Shown piece after piece: positions 25,174 to 33,247 of a stretch of 64,000 nucleotides of DNA; position 1 is the stretch's first letter; each line of letters starts with the position of its first letter. Below the pieces are notes generated by a model. The model made no database searches. It saw nothing but the letters and a program-made list of their open reading frames with translations, and had not been told where the DNA came from. Made by a program: the position numbers and the translations under genes. Location: positions 20,577-84,576 of the forward strand of contig JAFUXA010000004.1 of NCBI GenBank assembly GCA_017470985.1, written 5' to 3'. The stretch is from Lachnospiraceae bacterium. GTDB lineage: Bacteria; Bacillota; Clostridia; Lachnospirales; Lachnospiraceae.

Positions 25174-25773
25174 ATGTATCCAGTAATAACTATAAGCAGA
25201 GAATTCGGTAGCGGTGGCCACAGTATCGGAGAAAAAGTTGCAAAAGAATTAGGCATTCCTTTCTACGATGGCGAGATTGTAACAAAGGTTGCTGAAGAGT
25301 GCGGCTATGCCAAGGAAGTCATTGAAGATCAGGGGGAATATTCTTCATCAGCAAGTAAGTGGCTTGATATTTCCGCAGCTAGTGCAGTATATTTCCAAAG
25401 TCCACAGGACACAATATTTATCGCGCAGAAGAAAGTAATCTTAGATTGCGCAGCAAAGGGACCATGCGTAATTGTAGGTCGTTGTGCGGACTACATACTT
25501 CGCAAAGAAGATGTGAAATCTCTCAATGTGTTCATTCATTCTGACTACACTCACAGAAAAGAGCGCGTATTAGAACGATATGGTGACATCAAGGATGTAA
25601 ATATTGAAAAACGTCTCGCCAAAAAGGATAAGCAAAGAAAGACTTATTATAAATATTACACTGATAAAAACTGGGGCGATTACAGAAACTATGACCTCAG
25701 CCTCGATAGTGGCACCTTAGGTGAAGACGGCTGTGTCAAACTAATATGTGAAGTATACCAAAGCATGAATTAA
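25174..25773 (+). CDS. Cytidylate kinase-like family protein
   Basis: The 199-residue protein has I-T-I-S-R-E-F-G-S-G-G-H-S-I-G (residues 5-19), the P-loop variant of the cytidylate-kinase-like family, F-Y-D-G/D-x-E-I near 30, V-I-V-G-R-C-A-D-Y near 97, and a C-terminal basic helix. It differs from true Cmk and its substrate is not established. AAGGAGGG precedes the ATG. It is a single plus-strand gene with its own promoter and terminator. Confidence 0.88.
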   Translation: MYPVITISREFGSGGHSIGEKVAKELGIPFYDGEIVTKVAEECGYAKEVIEDQGEYSSSASKWLDISAASAVYFQSPQDTIFIAQKKVILDCAAKGPCVIVGRCADYILRKEDVKSLNVFIHSDYTHRKERVLERYGDIKDVNIEKRLAKKDKQRKTYYKYYTDKNWGDYRNYDLSLDSGTLGEDGCVKLICEVYQSMN

Positions 25774-25792
25774 TTATTTCATATTAAACCTC

Positions 25793-25835
25793 AAAAAGAT
25801 TCCACCCTTCCAACATGGTTGGGTGGAATCTTTTT
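25793..25835 (+). terminator. Strong bidirectional terminator
   Basis: A 15-bp stem (AAAAAGATTCCACCC with its complement) ends in TTTTT on both strands. It serves the kinase-like gene and the converging hydrolase gene. Confidence 0.9.
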
Positions 25836-25865
25836 ATCTAAATAAGCGCCATAAAATATAATCCA

Positions 25866-26906
25866 TTAATTTGCATTTTCTTCCCAGAAATCTACAGCTT
25901 CATCAATCCATTTCTCTGCCCTTGTACCAAGAGCCAATCCTATACCATGGGGCAGGCCAAAGTATTTACGATATTTATGCGGCACTCCCTGACTCTCAAG
26001 AGAATTAACCAGCACTTCCGCATGATGAGAAGCAGGAACAAGCACATCCCAACCTCCATTGAAAATATAAGTCGGCACATAATCTTCTTCAACCAGATTT
26101 TGTACACATAAGGAATCCATCTTCTCCTTGGATGGAAACAAACCAAACATGTATATGAGACCTCTCTCAGACAACCACGCTCCCATCAATCCTTTCCAGA
26201 TATTCCAATAAGGATGATCTTTCCAATGGGTGATATTGCTCCATGGATATCCCATTATAAGAGCACCTGGCTTGGTGGTACCATAATCATCATATCCATG
26301 ATAATGACTGCCATAAACCCCTGCCAAATTTCCTCCGGCGGAAAATCCAAACAGAGCATAACCTTTTGTTTCCACATTGTAATCAGATGCATGTTCTTCT
26401 ATATGCTTTATAGCCCTGGACAAATCTTCCATAGGTGCATATGGAGAACAATGAAAACGTGTCCTGTACTCCAAGACAAATGCAGTATATCCCATATCAT
26501 TTAACTTGGCAGCTACAGGATATCCTTCCTGATATGTCATGCAATGAGCATATCCTCCACCCGGAAGTACGATTGCATACTTCTTCTTTTCTGGACAATC
26601 ACTCATAAAAACCGACAGGCGAACTACAGCCAGATTTTTATTATCATTTATCTCCTCCATAGTATACAGAGGAACCTGTCTCAGACGCCCTGCTGACTGC
26701 AATTCTTTCAATCTCTTGCGACCATATTTATATCCCGTGCATTTACTCTCCAATATATACATCCTGATAATGGAGTATGCTGTCAGGAAAAATGTGAACA
26801 TGAGATAAACCGCAATAAAATTATAAATAATCTCACCCCAGCTGTATCCCGGCATAAAGTGAAACACTCTATGATGTGCAACACTAGACAACAATACTAA
26901 ATTCAT
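25866..26906 (-). CDS. Membrane-anchored alpha/beta hydrolase (BD-FAE-like esterase)
   Basis: This protein of about 346 residues has one membrane segment (about 25-47) and a C-terminal alpha/beta hydrolase. The oxyanion-hole segment is L-P-G-G-G-Y-A-H (about 113-120), the nucleophile lies in G-F-S-A-G-G (about 189-194), the acid in G-G-W-D-V-L-V-P and the His in L-P-H-G-I-G. ATG 26906 is favoured by GGAGAG just before it; a longer start at 27017 would add residues overlapping a terminator. Substrate unknown. Confidence 0.85.
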   Translation of the reverse strand: MNLVLLSSVAHHRVFHFMPGYSWGEIIYNFIAVYLMFTFFLTAYSIIRMYILESKCTGYKYGRKRLKELQSAGRLRQVPLYTMEEINDNKNLAVVRLSVFMSDCPEKKKYAIVLPGGGYAHCMTYQEGYPVAAKLNDMGYTAFVLEYRTRFHCSPYAPMEDLSRAIKHIEEHASDYNVETKGYALFGFSAGGNLAGVYGSHYHGYDDYGTTKPGALIMGYPWSNITHWKDHPYWNIWKGLMGAWLSERGLIYMFGLFPSKEKMDSLCVQNLVEEDYVPTYIFNGGWDVLVPASHHAEVLVNSLESQGVPHKYRKYFGLPHGIGLALGTRAEKWIDEAVDFWEENAN

Positions 26907-26983
26907 AATCTCTCCATCTATTCCATATAAAACTACAAATCTTATTGGTTCTATCACTTTAATTATCTCTTCAATTATAACAC

Positions 26984-27018
26984 AAAAAAATGAGCCCGCC
27001 ATTTCTAGCGAGCCCATT
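26984..27018 (-). terminator. Terminator after the Fe-S/FAD oxidoreductase gene
   Basis: An 11-bp stem with two G-U pairs is followed by seven T on the minus strand, about 50 nt after the stop at 27067. Confidence 0.85.
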
Positions 27019-27066
27019 TTAAAAATCTAATATCGTATGTTAAATACTTCCCTCATTTAAATCAGA

Positions 27067-29898
27067 TTACTCCATATACTCCTGCTTCTTTGGAGCAAAT
27101 GTAACCTTAATCTTCTGCTTCAGACCATTTGGAAGTACATACTTCAACTTGTCCTCAGCGCGACGCATTGTTGTGCACTCTGGAAGATCTCTCTTAAGGT
27201 GAATAGCATCAAATCCACACTTAGTTGTACAAACACCACAACCTACACACTTGTTCTCATCTACTACAGTCTTACCACAGCTTAAGCAACGAGCTGTCTC
27301 TTTCTTAACCTGCTCCTCTGTAAATACAAGCTTAGCATCACGGAATGAATCCTTGCCGATTGCTGCATTTGTTCCTGGACGCTGGCGTCCTGTGTTATCA
27401 TAGTTCTCAACCTTGATATCATCCTTATCAAGCTCAACGAAGTAATTAGGATCACGACCAATTGTAAGTGAGCTTCCTGGCTGTACGAATCTATGAATTG
27501 AAATTGCTGCTTCCTTACCCTGTGCAATTGCATCGATAGCAAATCTAGGTCCTGTAAGCATATCACCACCAACGAAGATATCTTCAACTGTTGTCTGGTA
27601 TGTAACCTTATCAGCTACTGGAGCTGGTCCTCTGAATTCTACATTATCATCCTTGAGGAGGTCTCCCCAAACTGTTGCCTGACCAACTGATAACAATACA
27701 TTGCTACATGGAATTGTCATTGTCTCATTCTCATCATACTGTGGATCAAATCTACCCTCAGCATTCTTTACCTGAGTACACTTCTTGAATACAATTCCTG
27801 TAACCTTGCCATTCTCTGTAAGGATTTCCTTTGGACCCCATCCGCCATGGAATTCAATTCCTTCTGACTCAGCAGTCTCAATTTCCTCTGGAAGAGCTGG
27901 CATAATATCTCTTGTCTCAAGTGAAACCTGTGAAATCTTTGGAGATCCACATCTAACAGCTGAACGAGATACATCGATAGCTACGTTACCACCACCGATT
28001 ACAACTGTATCGCCTTCAAGCTTATAATTCTCATCATCTGTTGTGATATGAAGGAAATCAACACCTGTCATAACATCTTCTGCATCTTCTCCAGGTACTC
28101 CAACCTTACGTCCGCCCTGGCATCCGATAGCGATGTAGAATGCTTCGTAACCCTGCTCACGAAGTTCCTTGATTGTTACATCTTTACCAACTTCAACACC
28201 ATTTCTGAACTCTACGCCCATCTCTTTAAGAATATCGATTTCAGCTTTTACAACATTCTTCTCAAGTACGAATGAAGGAATACCGTATGTTACCATACCA
28301 CCCATCTGCTTGTTCTTCTCGAAGATTGTTGGCTTGTAACCTCTCTCTGCCAAATAGTATGCACATGATACACCAGCAGGGCCACCACCAATAATAGCAA
28401 TCTTATGCTTAGCAAAGAATTCTGGATCCTGTGAAGGAATAACCTTCTTTGGAATGAATCTTGTCTCAGCATCGAGATCCTTCATTGCAATAAACTTCTT
28501 AACCTCATCGATAGCAATTGCCTCATCGATTGTTCCACGAGTACATGCATCCTCACAACGACGGTTACATACGTGGCCACAAATTGCAGGAAGTGGATTG
28601 TTCTTCTTGATAAGAGCAAGAGCCTCTGTGTATCTACCCTCTGAAGCCATCTTCAAGTATCCCTGTACTGCTACGTGTGCAGGACAAGCTGACTTACATG
28701 GAGCTGTACCTGACTCATAAGTATTGATACGGTTAATATTTCTATAATCCTCAGTCCACATATGTGTTCCCCAAGGTCTATCTGATGGTAATGGCATCTT
28801 AGGATACTGCATCTTAGTTCCATCAGCCTTGCAAAGCTTCTGTCCAAGTGTAAGAGCTCCTGCCGGGCAGTACTCTACACAACGTCCACAAGCCACACAC
28901 TTCTCAGACTCAACATGTGCACGATATGCTGAACGAGACATATTTGGTGTATTAAATAACTGTGATGTACGAAGTGCATAACATACATTTACATTACAGT
29001 TACAGATAGCAAAGATCTTGTCCTGTCCATCGATATTTGTAATCTGATGAACGAAACCATTTTCCTCACCCTGTCTCATAATATCAAGAGCTTCTTCTCT
29101 TGTGATATAGCGGCCGTTCTTATCTGTCTGAACAACGTAATCAGCCATATCGCCTACAGCTACACACCATCCCTCAGGATCATCAGCACATCCCTCGCCG
29201 TATGTCTTACGTGAACGACGGCAAGAACATGGTGAAGCAGCATATTTTCCATCATACTTGTCTAACCAGTAAGAAATTCTCTCAAGGTCAGATACATGAT
29301 TCTCTAATTCAATAGCTTTCTCAACAGGAATTACATGCATTCCGATTCCTGCTCCTCCAGGTGGAACCATATGAGTGATTCCCTCAAGTGGAATACGTGT
29401 CATTCTCTCAAAGAAATGACCCATCTCAGGATGTGCCTCAAGAACTTTAGCATTCATATTTGTGAACTCTGCAGAGCCAGGTACATACATTGGAAGTACA
29501 TACTGAAGCTCATGTCTGTCATTCTCGTAATTCCACTCAACCACACCTGTCCATGAGAGGTAATCCAACTCCTTCTGTAACTCTTCAGGTGTATACTCAG
29601 GATTAAGAGCACACATCTCCTCAAAAGTTCTTGGAGTTCTCTTCTTCATACGAATGCAAATCTCTGCCTGCTTGTCGTTAATTAAACCTGCAAGTCCCCA
29701 GTACTCAGGATCTTCCTTTGTAAGCTTATGCAAACCAAGCTTAACTTCCTTACGGTCTGTGATGAGAGTACCAAGCTCCACGATCTTCTCACGGATCGGT
29801 TCATCGTTCTTCATTGAATCTGGAACGAAAGGCCCAATTGGATCTGTCATAAGACGATTAGGATCCAAGGCATAAGGTAATTCTTGTCTCTTTGCCAT
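27067..29898 (-). CDS. Large Fe-S/FAD pyridine-nucleotide oxidoreductase (GltD-like core with ferredoxin domains)
   Basis: The 943-residue protein has several parts. The N-terminal domain has a Cys cluster S-P-C-S-C-R-R-S (about 219-226) with C-N-C-N-V-N-V-C further on. A ferredoxin motif C-V-A-C-G-R-C-V-E-Y-C-P (about 334-345) follows. Next comes a GltD/DPYD-type Fe-S and FAD core (C-K-S-A-C-P, G-H-V-C-N-R-R-C-E-D-A-C, FAD loop G-G-G-P-A-G, second Rossmann G-G-G-N-V-A-I-D). A C-terminal ferredoxin ends it (C-L-S-C-G ... C-V-G-C-G-V-C-T-T-K-C). It probably shuttles electrons between NAD(P)H and ferredoxin or a partner; the physiological reaction is not known to me. Confidence 0.9.
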   Translation of the reverse strand: MAKRQELPYALDPNRLMTDPIGPFVPDSMKNDEPIREKIVELGTLITDRKEVKLGLHKLTKEDPEYWGLAGLINDKQAEICIRMKKRTPRTFEEMCALNPEYTPEELQKELDYLSWTGVVEWNYENDRHELQYVLPMYVPGSAEFTNMNAKVLEAHPEMGHFFERMTRIPLEGITHMVPPGGAGIGMHVIPVEKAIELENHVSDLERISYWLDKYDGKYAASPCSCRRSRKTYGEGCADDPEGWCVAVGDMADYVVQTDKNGRYITREEALDIMRQGEENGFVHQITNIDGQDKIFAICNCNVNVCYALRTSQLFNTPNMSRSAYRAHVESEKCVACGRCVEYCPAGALTLGQKLCKADGTKMQYPKMPLPSDRPWGTHMWTEDYRNINRINTYESGTAPCKSACPAHVAVQGYLKMASEGRYTEALALIKKNNPLPAICGHVCNRRCEDACTRGTIDEAIAIDEVKKFIAMKDLDAETRFIPKKVIPSQDPEFFAKHKIAIIGGGPAGVSCAYYLAERGYKPTIFEKNKQMGGMVTYGIPSFVLEKNVVKAEIDILKEMGVEFRNGVEVGKDVTIKELREQGYEAFYIAIGCQGGRKVGVPGEDAEDVMTGVDFLHITTDDENYKLEGDTVVIGGGNVAIDVSRSAVRCGSPKISQVSLETRDIMPALPEEIETAESEGIEFHGGWGPKEILTENGKVTGIVFKKCTQVKNAEGRFDPQYDENETMTIPCSNVLLSVGQATVWGDLLKDDNVEFRGPAPVADKVTYQTTVEDIFVGGDMLTGPRFAIDAIAQGKEAAISIHRFVQPGSSLTIGRDPNYFVELDKDDIKVENYDNTGRQRPGTNAAIGKDSFRDAKLVFTEEQVKKETARCLSCGKTVVDENKCVGCGVCTTKCGFDAIHLKRDLPECTTMRRAEDKLKYVLPNGLKQKIKVTFAPKKQEYME

Positions 29899-29941
29899 AT
29901 TATTACTCCTTTATTAATTATAAATACTTTAACTAATTTAA

Positions 29942-29997
29942 CCCCCCAGGGGGCATACTATATAATTATATTACTCTGTGGATTGGGAAATTGTCAA
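29942..29997 (-). promoter_or_regulatory. Promoter with G/C-tract palindrome for the Fe-S/FAD oxidoreductase
   Basis: TTGACA (29992-29997), an 18-nt spacer and TAATAT (29968-29973) are followed downstream by a C5-T-G6 palindrome at 29942-29954 on the minus strand. The palindrome resembles operators of CsoR/FrmR-type repressors, which recognise C-tract/G-tract pairs. Confidence 0.6.
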
Positions 29998-30034
29998 TGA
30001 TTTTACGTTAAAAAATTGACAATAGTCGCGAAAA

Positions 30035-30070
30035 AAGACAAAATGCGTAGATTGTGTTTAATCTACGCAT
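30035..30070 (-). terminator. Terminator after the GGDEF gene
   Basis: A perfect 11-bp stem (ATGCGTAGATT) with a 6-nt loop is followed on the minus strand by TTTGTCTTTTTT. Confidence 0.85.
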
Positions 30071-30140
30071 CTATTGGCAAAATTCGTGTTTTTACTTCTC
30101 ATAAATACACACCTGTGTATAAAACTATGTCAGTTTTTTG

Positions 30141-31808
30141 CTATACATATTTGCCTTTCATTCTATATTTGTTAATATACATATTTCTGTCAGCACGCTT
30201 CATAGTATCATGAATATCCGAATCTTTCTCACTGTCAAAGAAAGCATATCCTCCAGCGATAGCAATATTATATTTGATTTCATCTCTGGAATTATGCACG
30301 CTAGAAAGTTCTTCAACCTTTTTCAGACACTCCAGACAATCCTCATCGCTGGCGCCATGCAGAAGAACCACAAACTCATCTCCACCCATTCTGAAAATCA
30401 GACTTGTATCAGTAAATACTTTTTTCAAAATATCCACCGCAGTCACAATATATCTGTCACCTGTATCATGACCAAAACTATCATTCGTACCCTTCAAATC
30501 ATTTAAATCAAACATAAAGAAGGCATATTCTCCCGGCTTAAAACCATATTCATTTAATTTATTGGACAACCCCAGTCGATTACCCACTCCAGTCAGCTCA
30601 TCAAATTGAGCAAGTCTACGATATTTATCAGCGGTCTTTCCAAGTTCTATATAGTCCTGTATCTCCCGGGCATTTCTCGCGCCAAGCACCAGAATATAAA
30701 TCAGAAATCCCAGCATTCCAAAGGAAGTCGCCAGACTGCCCACTCTGACATAGAATAGTATCATATCGCTTACAACACCTACCTCGCAGATAAAGACACA
30801 GATTGCTGCGACTTTCAAATCTTTGGTAAGTCCAAATTCTCTCGCTTCACAAAATCCCAGATATATACTCACGAAAACCACCACAGCAATAATTATATGG
30901 TGGATATACAATGTCTCTCTTATATCCGCCTTGCCCATGAACTGCATAGTAAATGTATATATAAGTGCACCAACATCAATGATAATCAACCAATTTAAAT
31001 ATTTCTTCTTCTCCGTCTTGAATAAATCCTGCTCATAATACATGAATTGATTCGGCAATAGAATCACTGAAACCAAAGCAACATAAGACAATATAATCGG
31101 GTAATCTGTTGTAATATAAATCAGTTTCAAATCTGTCAGTTTCCAAACAGCAACCAATATGGCAAAAACTCCCAACTTGGAAAGTCCATTTCCAATACTG
31201 CCATCCATTCTTCTGGTTACAAAATTAAATACGACAAACATTATGCCAACAACAAATGATACTATGGCACATATAAACTGACCGCCTTGCAACCATATTG
31301 CATGAGCATATATCTGTACAGGATTTCCAATATATATATTCGGTTTATTATTTACATGAAATTTGTATGCCGGAATTATTAGAATTTTAACATCCTTTCC
31401 AGCCATAGATGAGTCAATTCGAATATTATGCCATTTGTTACCCGGAGTCTTGACAATATCAATATCCCTGGAACGATTATATATATAAGCCAGCTTGCCG
31501 TCTATATAAACCGTAGCACCTGAATGTAATGTATAGAAAATCATATCCGTATCCGTCTTTAGATTCGGATCAATGGTAAATGCTATCTCAGAATATTTCT
31601 TCTGAGGCGCATTTAAGTCGTCCTTCAACTGCCAATTATAACTGTCCGCCTGATATTCCACATACCCTTCTGTGGTATTGGGATTATATGAGAAACCTTT
31701 GATATGCAATCCCACTTGTGCAAATAATCCCACTACAAGCACAAGCACTATAAAAAACAACACTGTCTGTATTATTCTTTCTTCCCTTTTACTTAACAAT
31801 TGTTCCAT
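30141..31808 (-). CDS. Membrane GGDEF-domain diguanylate cyclase
   Basis: The 555-residue protein has an N-terminal membrane helix (about 12-32), an extracytoplasmic beta-rich domain (about 40-175), seven or so membrane helices (about 180-390) and a C-terminal GGDEF domain. This resembles 7TM sensor cyclases. The active site is an intact G-G-D-E-F at 475-479, so c-di-GMP synthesis is expected. The RxxD inhibitory site five residues upstream is absent (F-T-D-T-S instead), so feedback inhibition is unlikely. An HD-GYP protein at 53.4 kb could be a counterpart. Confidence 0.92.
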   Translation of the reverse strand: MEQLLSKREERIIQTVLFFIVLVLVVGLFAQVGLHIKGFSYNPNTTEGYVEYQADSYNWQLKDDLNAPQKKYSEIAFTIDPNLKTDTDMIFYTLHSGATVYIDGKLAYIYNRSRDIDIVKTPGNKWHNIRIDSSMAGKDVKILIIPAYKFHVNNKPNIYIGNPVQIYAHAIWLQGGQFICAIVSFVVGIMFVVFNFVTRRMDGSIGNGLSKLGVFAILVAVWKLTDLKLIYITTDYPIILSYVALVSVILLPNQFMYYEQDLFKTEKKKYLNWLIIIDVGALIYTFTMQFMGKADIRETLYIHHIIIAVVVFVSIYLGFCEAREFGLTKDLKVAAICVFICEVGVVSDMILFYVRVGSLATSFGMLGFLIYILVLGARNAREIQDYIELGKTADKYRRLAQFDELTGVGNRLGLSNKLNEYGFKPGEYAFFMFDLNDLKGTNDSFGHDTGDRYIVTAVDILKKVFTDTSLIFRMGGDEFVVLLHGASDEDCLECLKKVEELSSVHNSRDEIKYNIAIAGGYAFFDSEKDSDIHDTMKRADRNMYINKYRMKGKYV

Positions 31809-31886
31809 TTAATAACTCCCGAAAATAAAGGACAATTTCCCATTATAGTTCACATAATTAACCCATAATATAGTTTATTATAACAA

Positions 31887-31919
31887 AAGAACGGTTCTTT
31901 TTGTACTCGAACCGTTCTT
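31887..31919 (-). terminator. Terminator after the carbohydrate-binding lipoprotein gene
   Basis: An AAGAACGGTT stem with its complement is followed on the minus strand by TTTTGTT. A TTTTT on the plus side may allow bidirectional action. Confidence 0.8.
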
Positions 31920-31951
31920 TTTATCATTGTGAAAAATGTTAATATTTAAGG

Positions 31952-33148
31952 CTAATTATTTAGCATATTGTCCTGCATATTATTAGGCATATCGCCCGGC
32001 ATAGAGTTTTGCATACCATTTTCCAATCTTGGACCACCGAAGCCGCCCATTTCACCTTCCATACCTCCTTCCATTCCACCGAAGGTCTGATTGGTCATTT
32101 CAGTGACTGTCTCACCATTTACTGTAACAGTGCCACCATTCATTTCACCTGTTCCATCATAATCAAACGGAGAATTTGCTGAAATATCAATTGTTCCACC
32201 ATTTATTATAATAGAGCCATTGGCATCAATTGCATCTGTATCGCCCTGCCCCATGGTAATAGTTACTTCGCCGCCATTTATTGTAACAAACACATCCATA
32301 TTCTCAGTCTTTTGTGTAGCATTGATTCCATCATCACTGGCCTCTACGGTTATCTTGCCATCATTAATTGTGATTTCAGTCGCTTCAATCGCTTCTCTGG
32401 CATTTATGTCAAATGTTCCACCGTCAACCTGCAAAACAGCTGCTGACTGCAGACCGTCTTTGGTAGCATCTATGGTAAATGTTCCTCCACAGATTGCCAT
32501 GAGATCATTGGCCTCGACACCGTGCTTACCGGCAGTTATGTTGTAGGTACCTCCGGTGATTACCACATCATCCTTACCAGAGATTCCATTTCCCTGAGAT
32601 GAAGTAATATTTATTGTGCCTAATCCATTTAATGTCAGATCATCCTTGGAATAGATTACTGCATCAAGATTTTCCTCTCCATCAATTATGTACTCTCCTG
32701 TTACTTCTAAATTATTTTCACTGCCCTCTGTTGTTGTAACAAACACCTTATCTGCTGCCTTTACATAAATAGCAGGACTGTCAGTATTGGTTATTGAAAC
32801 TCCATCCAGCACAATTTGAATCTTGGCTTCTTCATTTTCCACATTAATAGTCACATCTTCAGCCTCTCCACTGATGACATAGATTCCTTCTTCTGTCAGA
32901 TTTACATCCTCACCGTCTGCCACCTCAATGTATTTAGCATCAGTCAGATCAACAGTTTGCTCCATATCTCTGTCAGAGTAAATCTCGTCTGATTCTGCAT
33001 CACTCTCTTCAGCTGTAGTTTCTTCTTCCACAACCTCTGAAGTATCAATGGAATTCTCTTTTGTCTTACATCCGGTAAATACTGCTGCCATTATTGCAGC
33101 AACCATCATTCCAGTTAAAATCTTGTTTTTCAAATATTTAAATTTCAT
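31952..33148 (-). CDS. Lipoprotein with Cthe_2159-type carbohydrate-binding beta-helix
   Basis: This protein of about 399 residues starts with a lipoprotein signal (hydrophobic 10-22, lipobox A-V-F-T-G-C). An acidic linker follows, then repeated short strands of the type D-V-x-I-x-G-G-T-x-x-I-x-A/S (about 150-330), as in Cthe_2159/DUF4353 beta-helical carbohydrate-binding proteins with calcium-binding Asp/Asn turns. The C-terminal ~45 residues are rich in Gly, Met and Asn with repeats. AGGAGGG is 8 nt before ATG 33148. It is probably surface-attached and may bind acidic polysaccharide. Confidence 0.85.
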   Translation of the reverse strand: MKFKYLKNKILTGMMVAAIMAAVFTGCKTKENSIDTSEVVEEETTAEESDAESDEIYSDRDMEQTVDLTDAKYIEVADGEDVNLTEEGIYVISGEAEDVTINVENEEAKIQIVLDGVSITNTDSPAIYVKAADKVFVTTTEGSENNLEVTGEYIIDGEENLDAVIYSKDDLTLNGLGTINITSSQGNGISGKDDVVITGGTYNITAGKHGVEANDLMAICGGTFTIDATKDGLQSAAVLQVDGGTFDINAREAIEATEITINDGKITVEASDDGINATQKTENMDVFVTINGGEVTITMGQGDTDAIDANGSIIINGGTIDISANSPFDYDGTGEMNGGTVTVNGETVTEMTNQTFGGMEGGMEGEMGGFGGPRLENGMQNSMPGDMPNNMQDNMLNN

Positions 33149-33247
33149 ATAAAATGCCCTCCTAAAATTCATGTATTTATTTCATACACAAATATTAGAA
33201 GGGCAATGTGATTTACAAATGTTTCCAATCTGAAGTTTATGTGAAGA

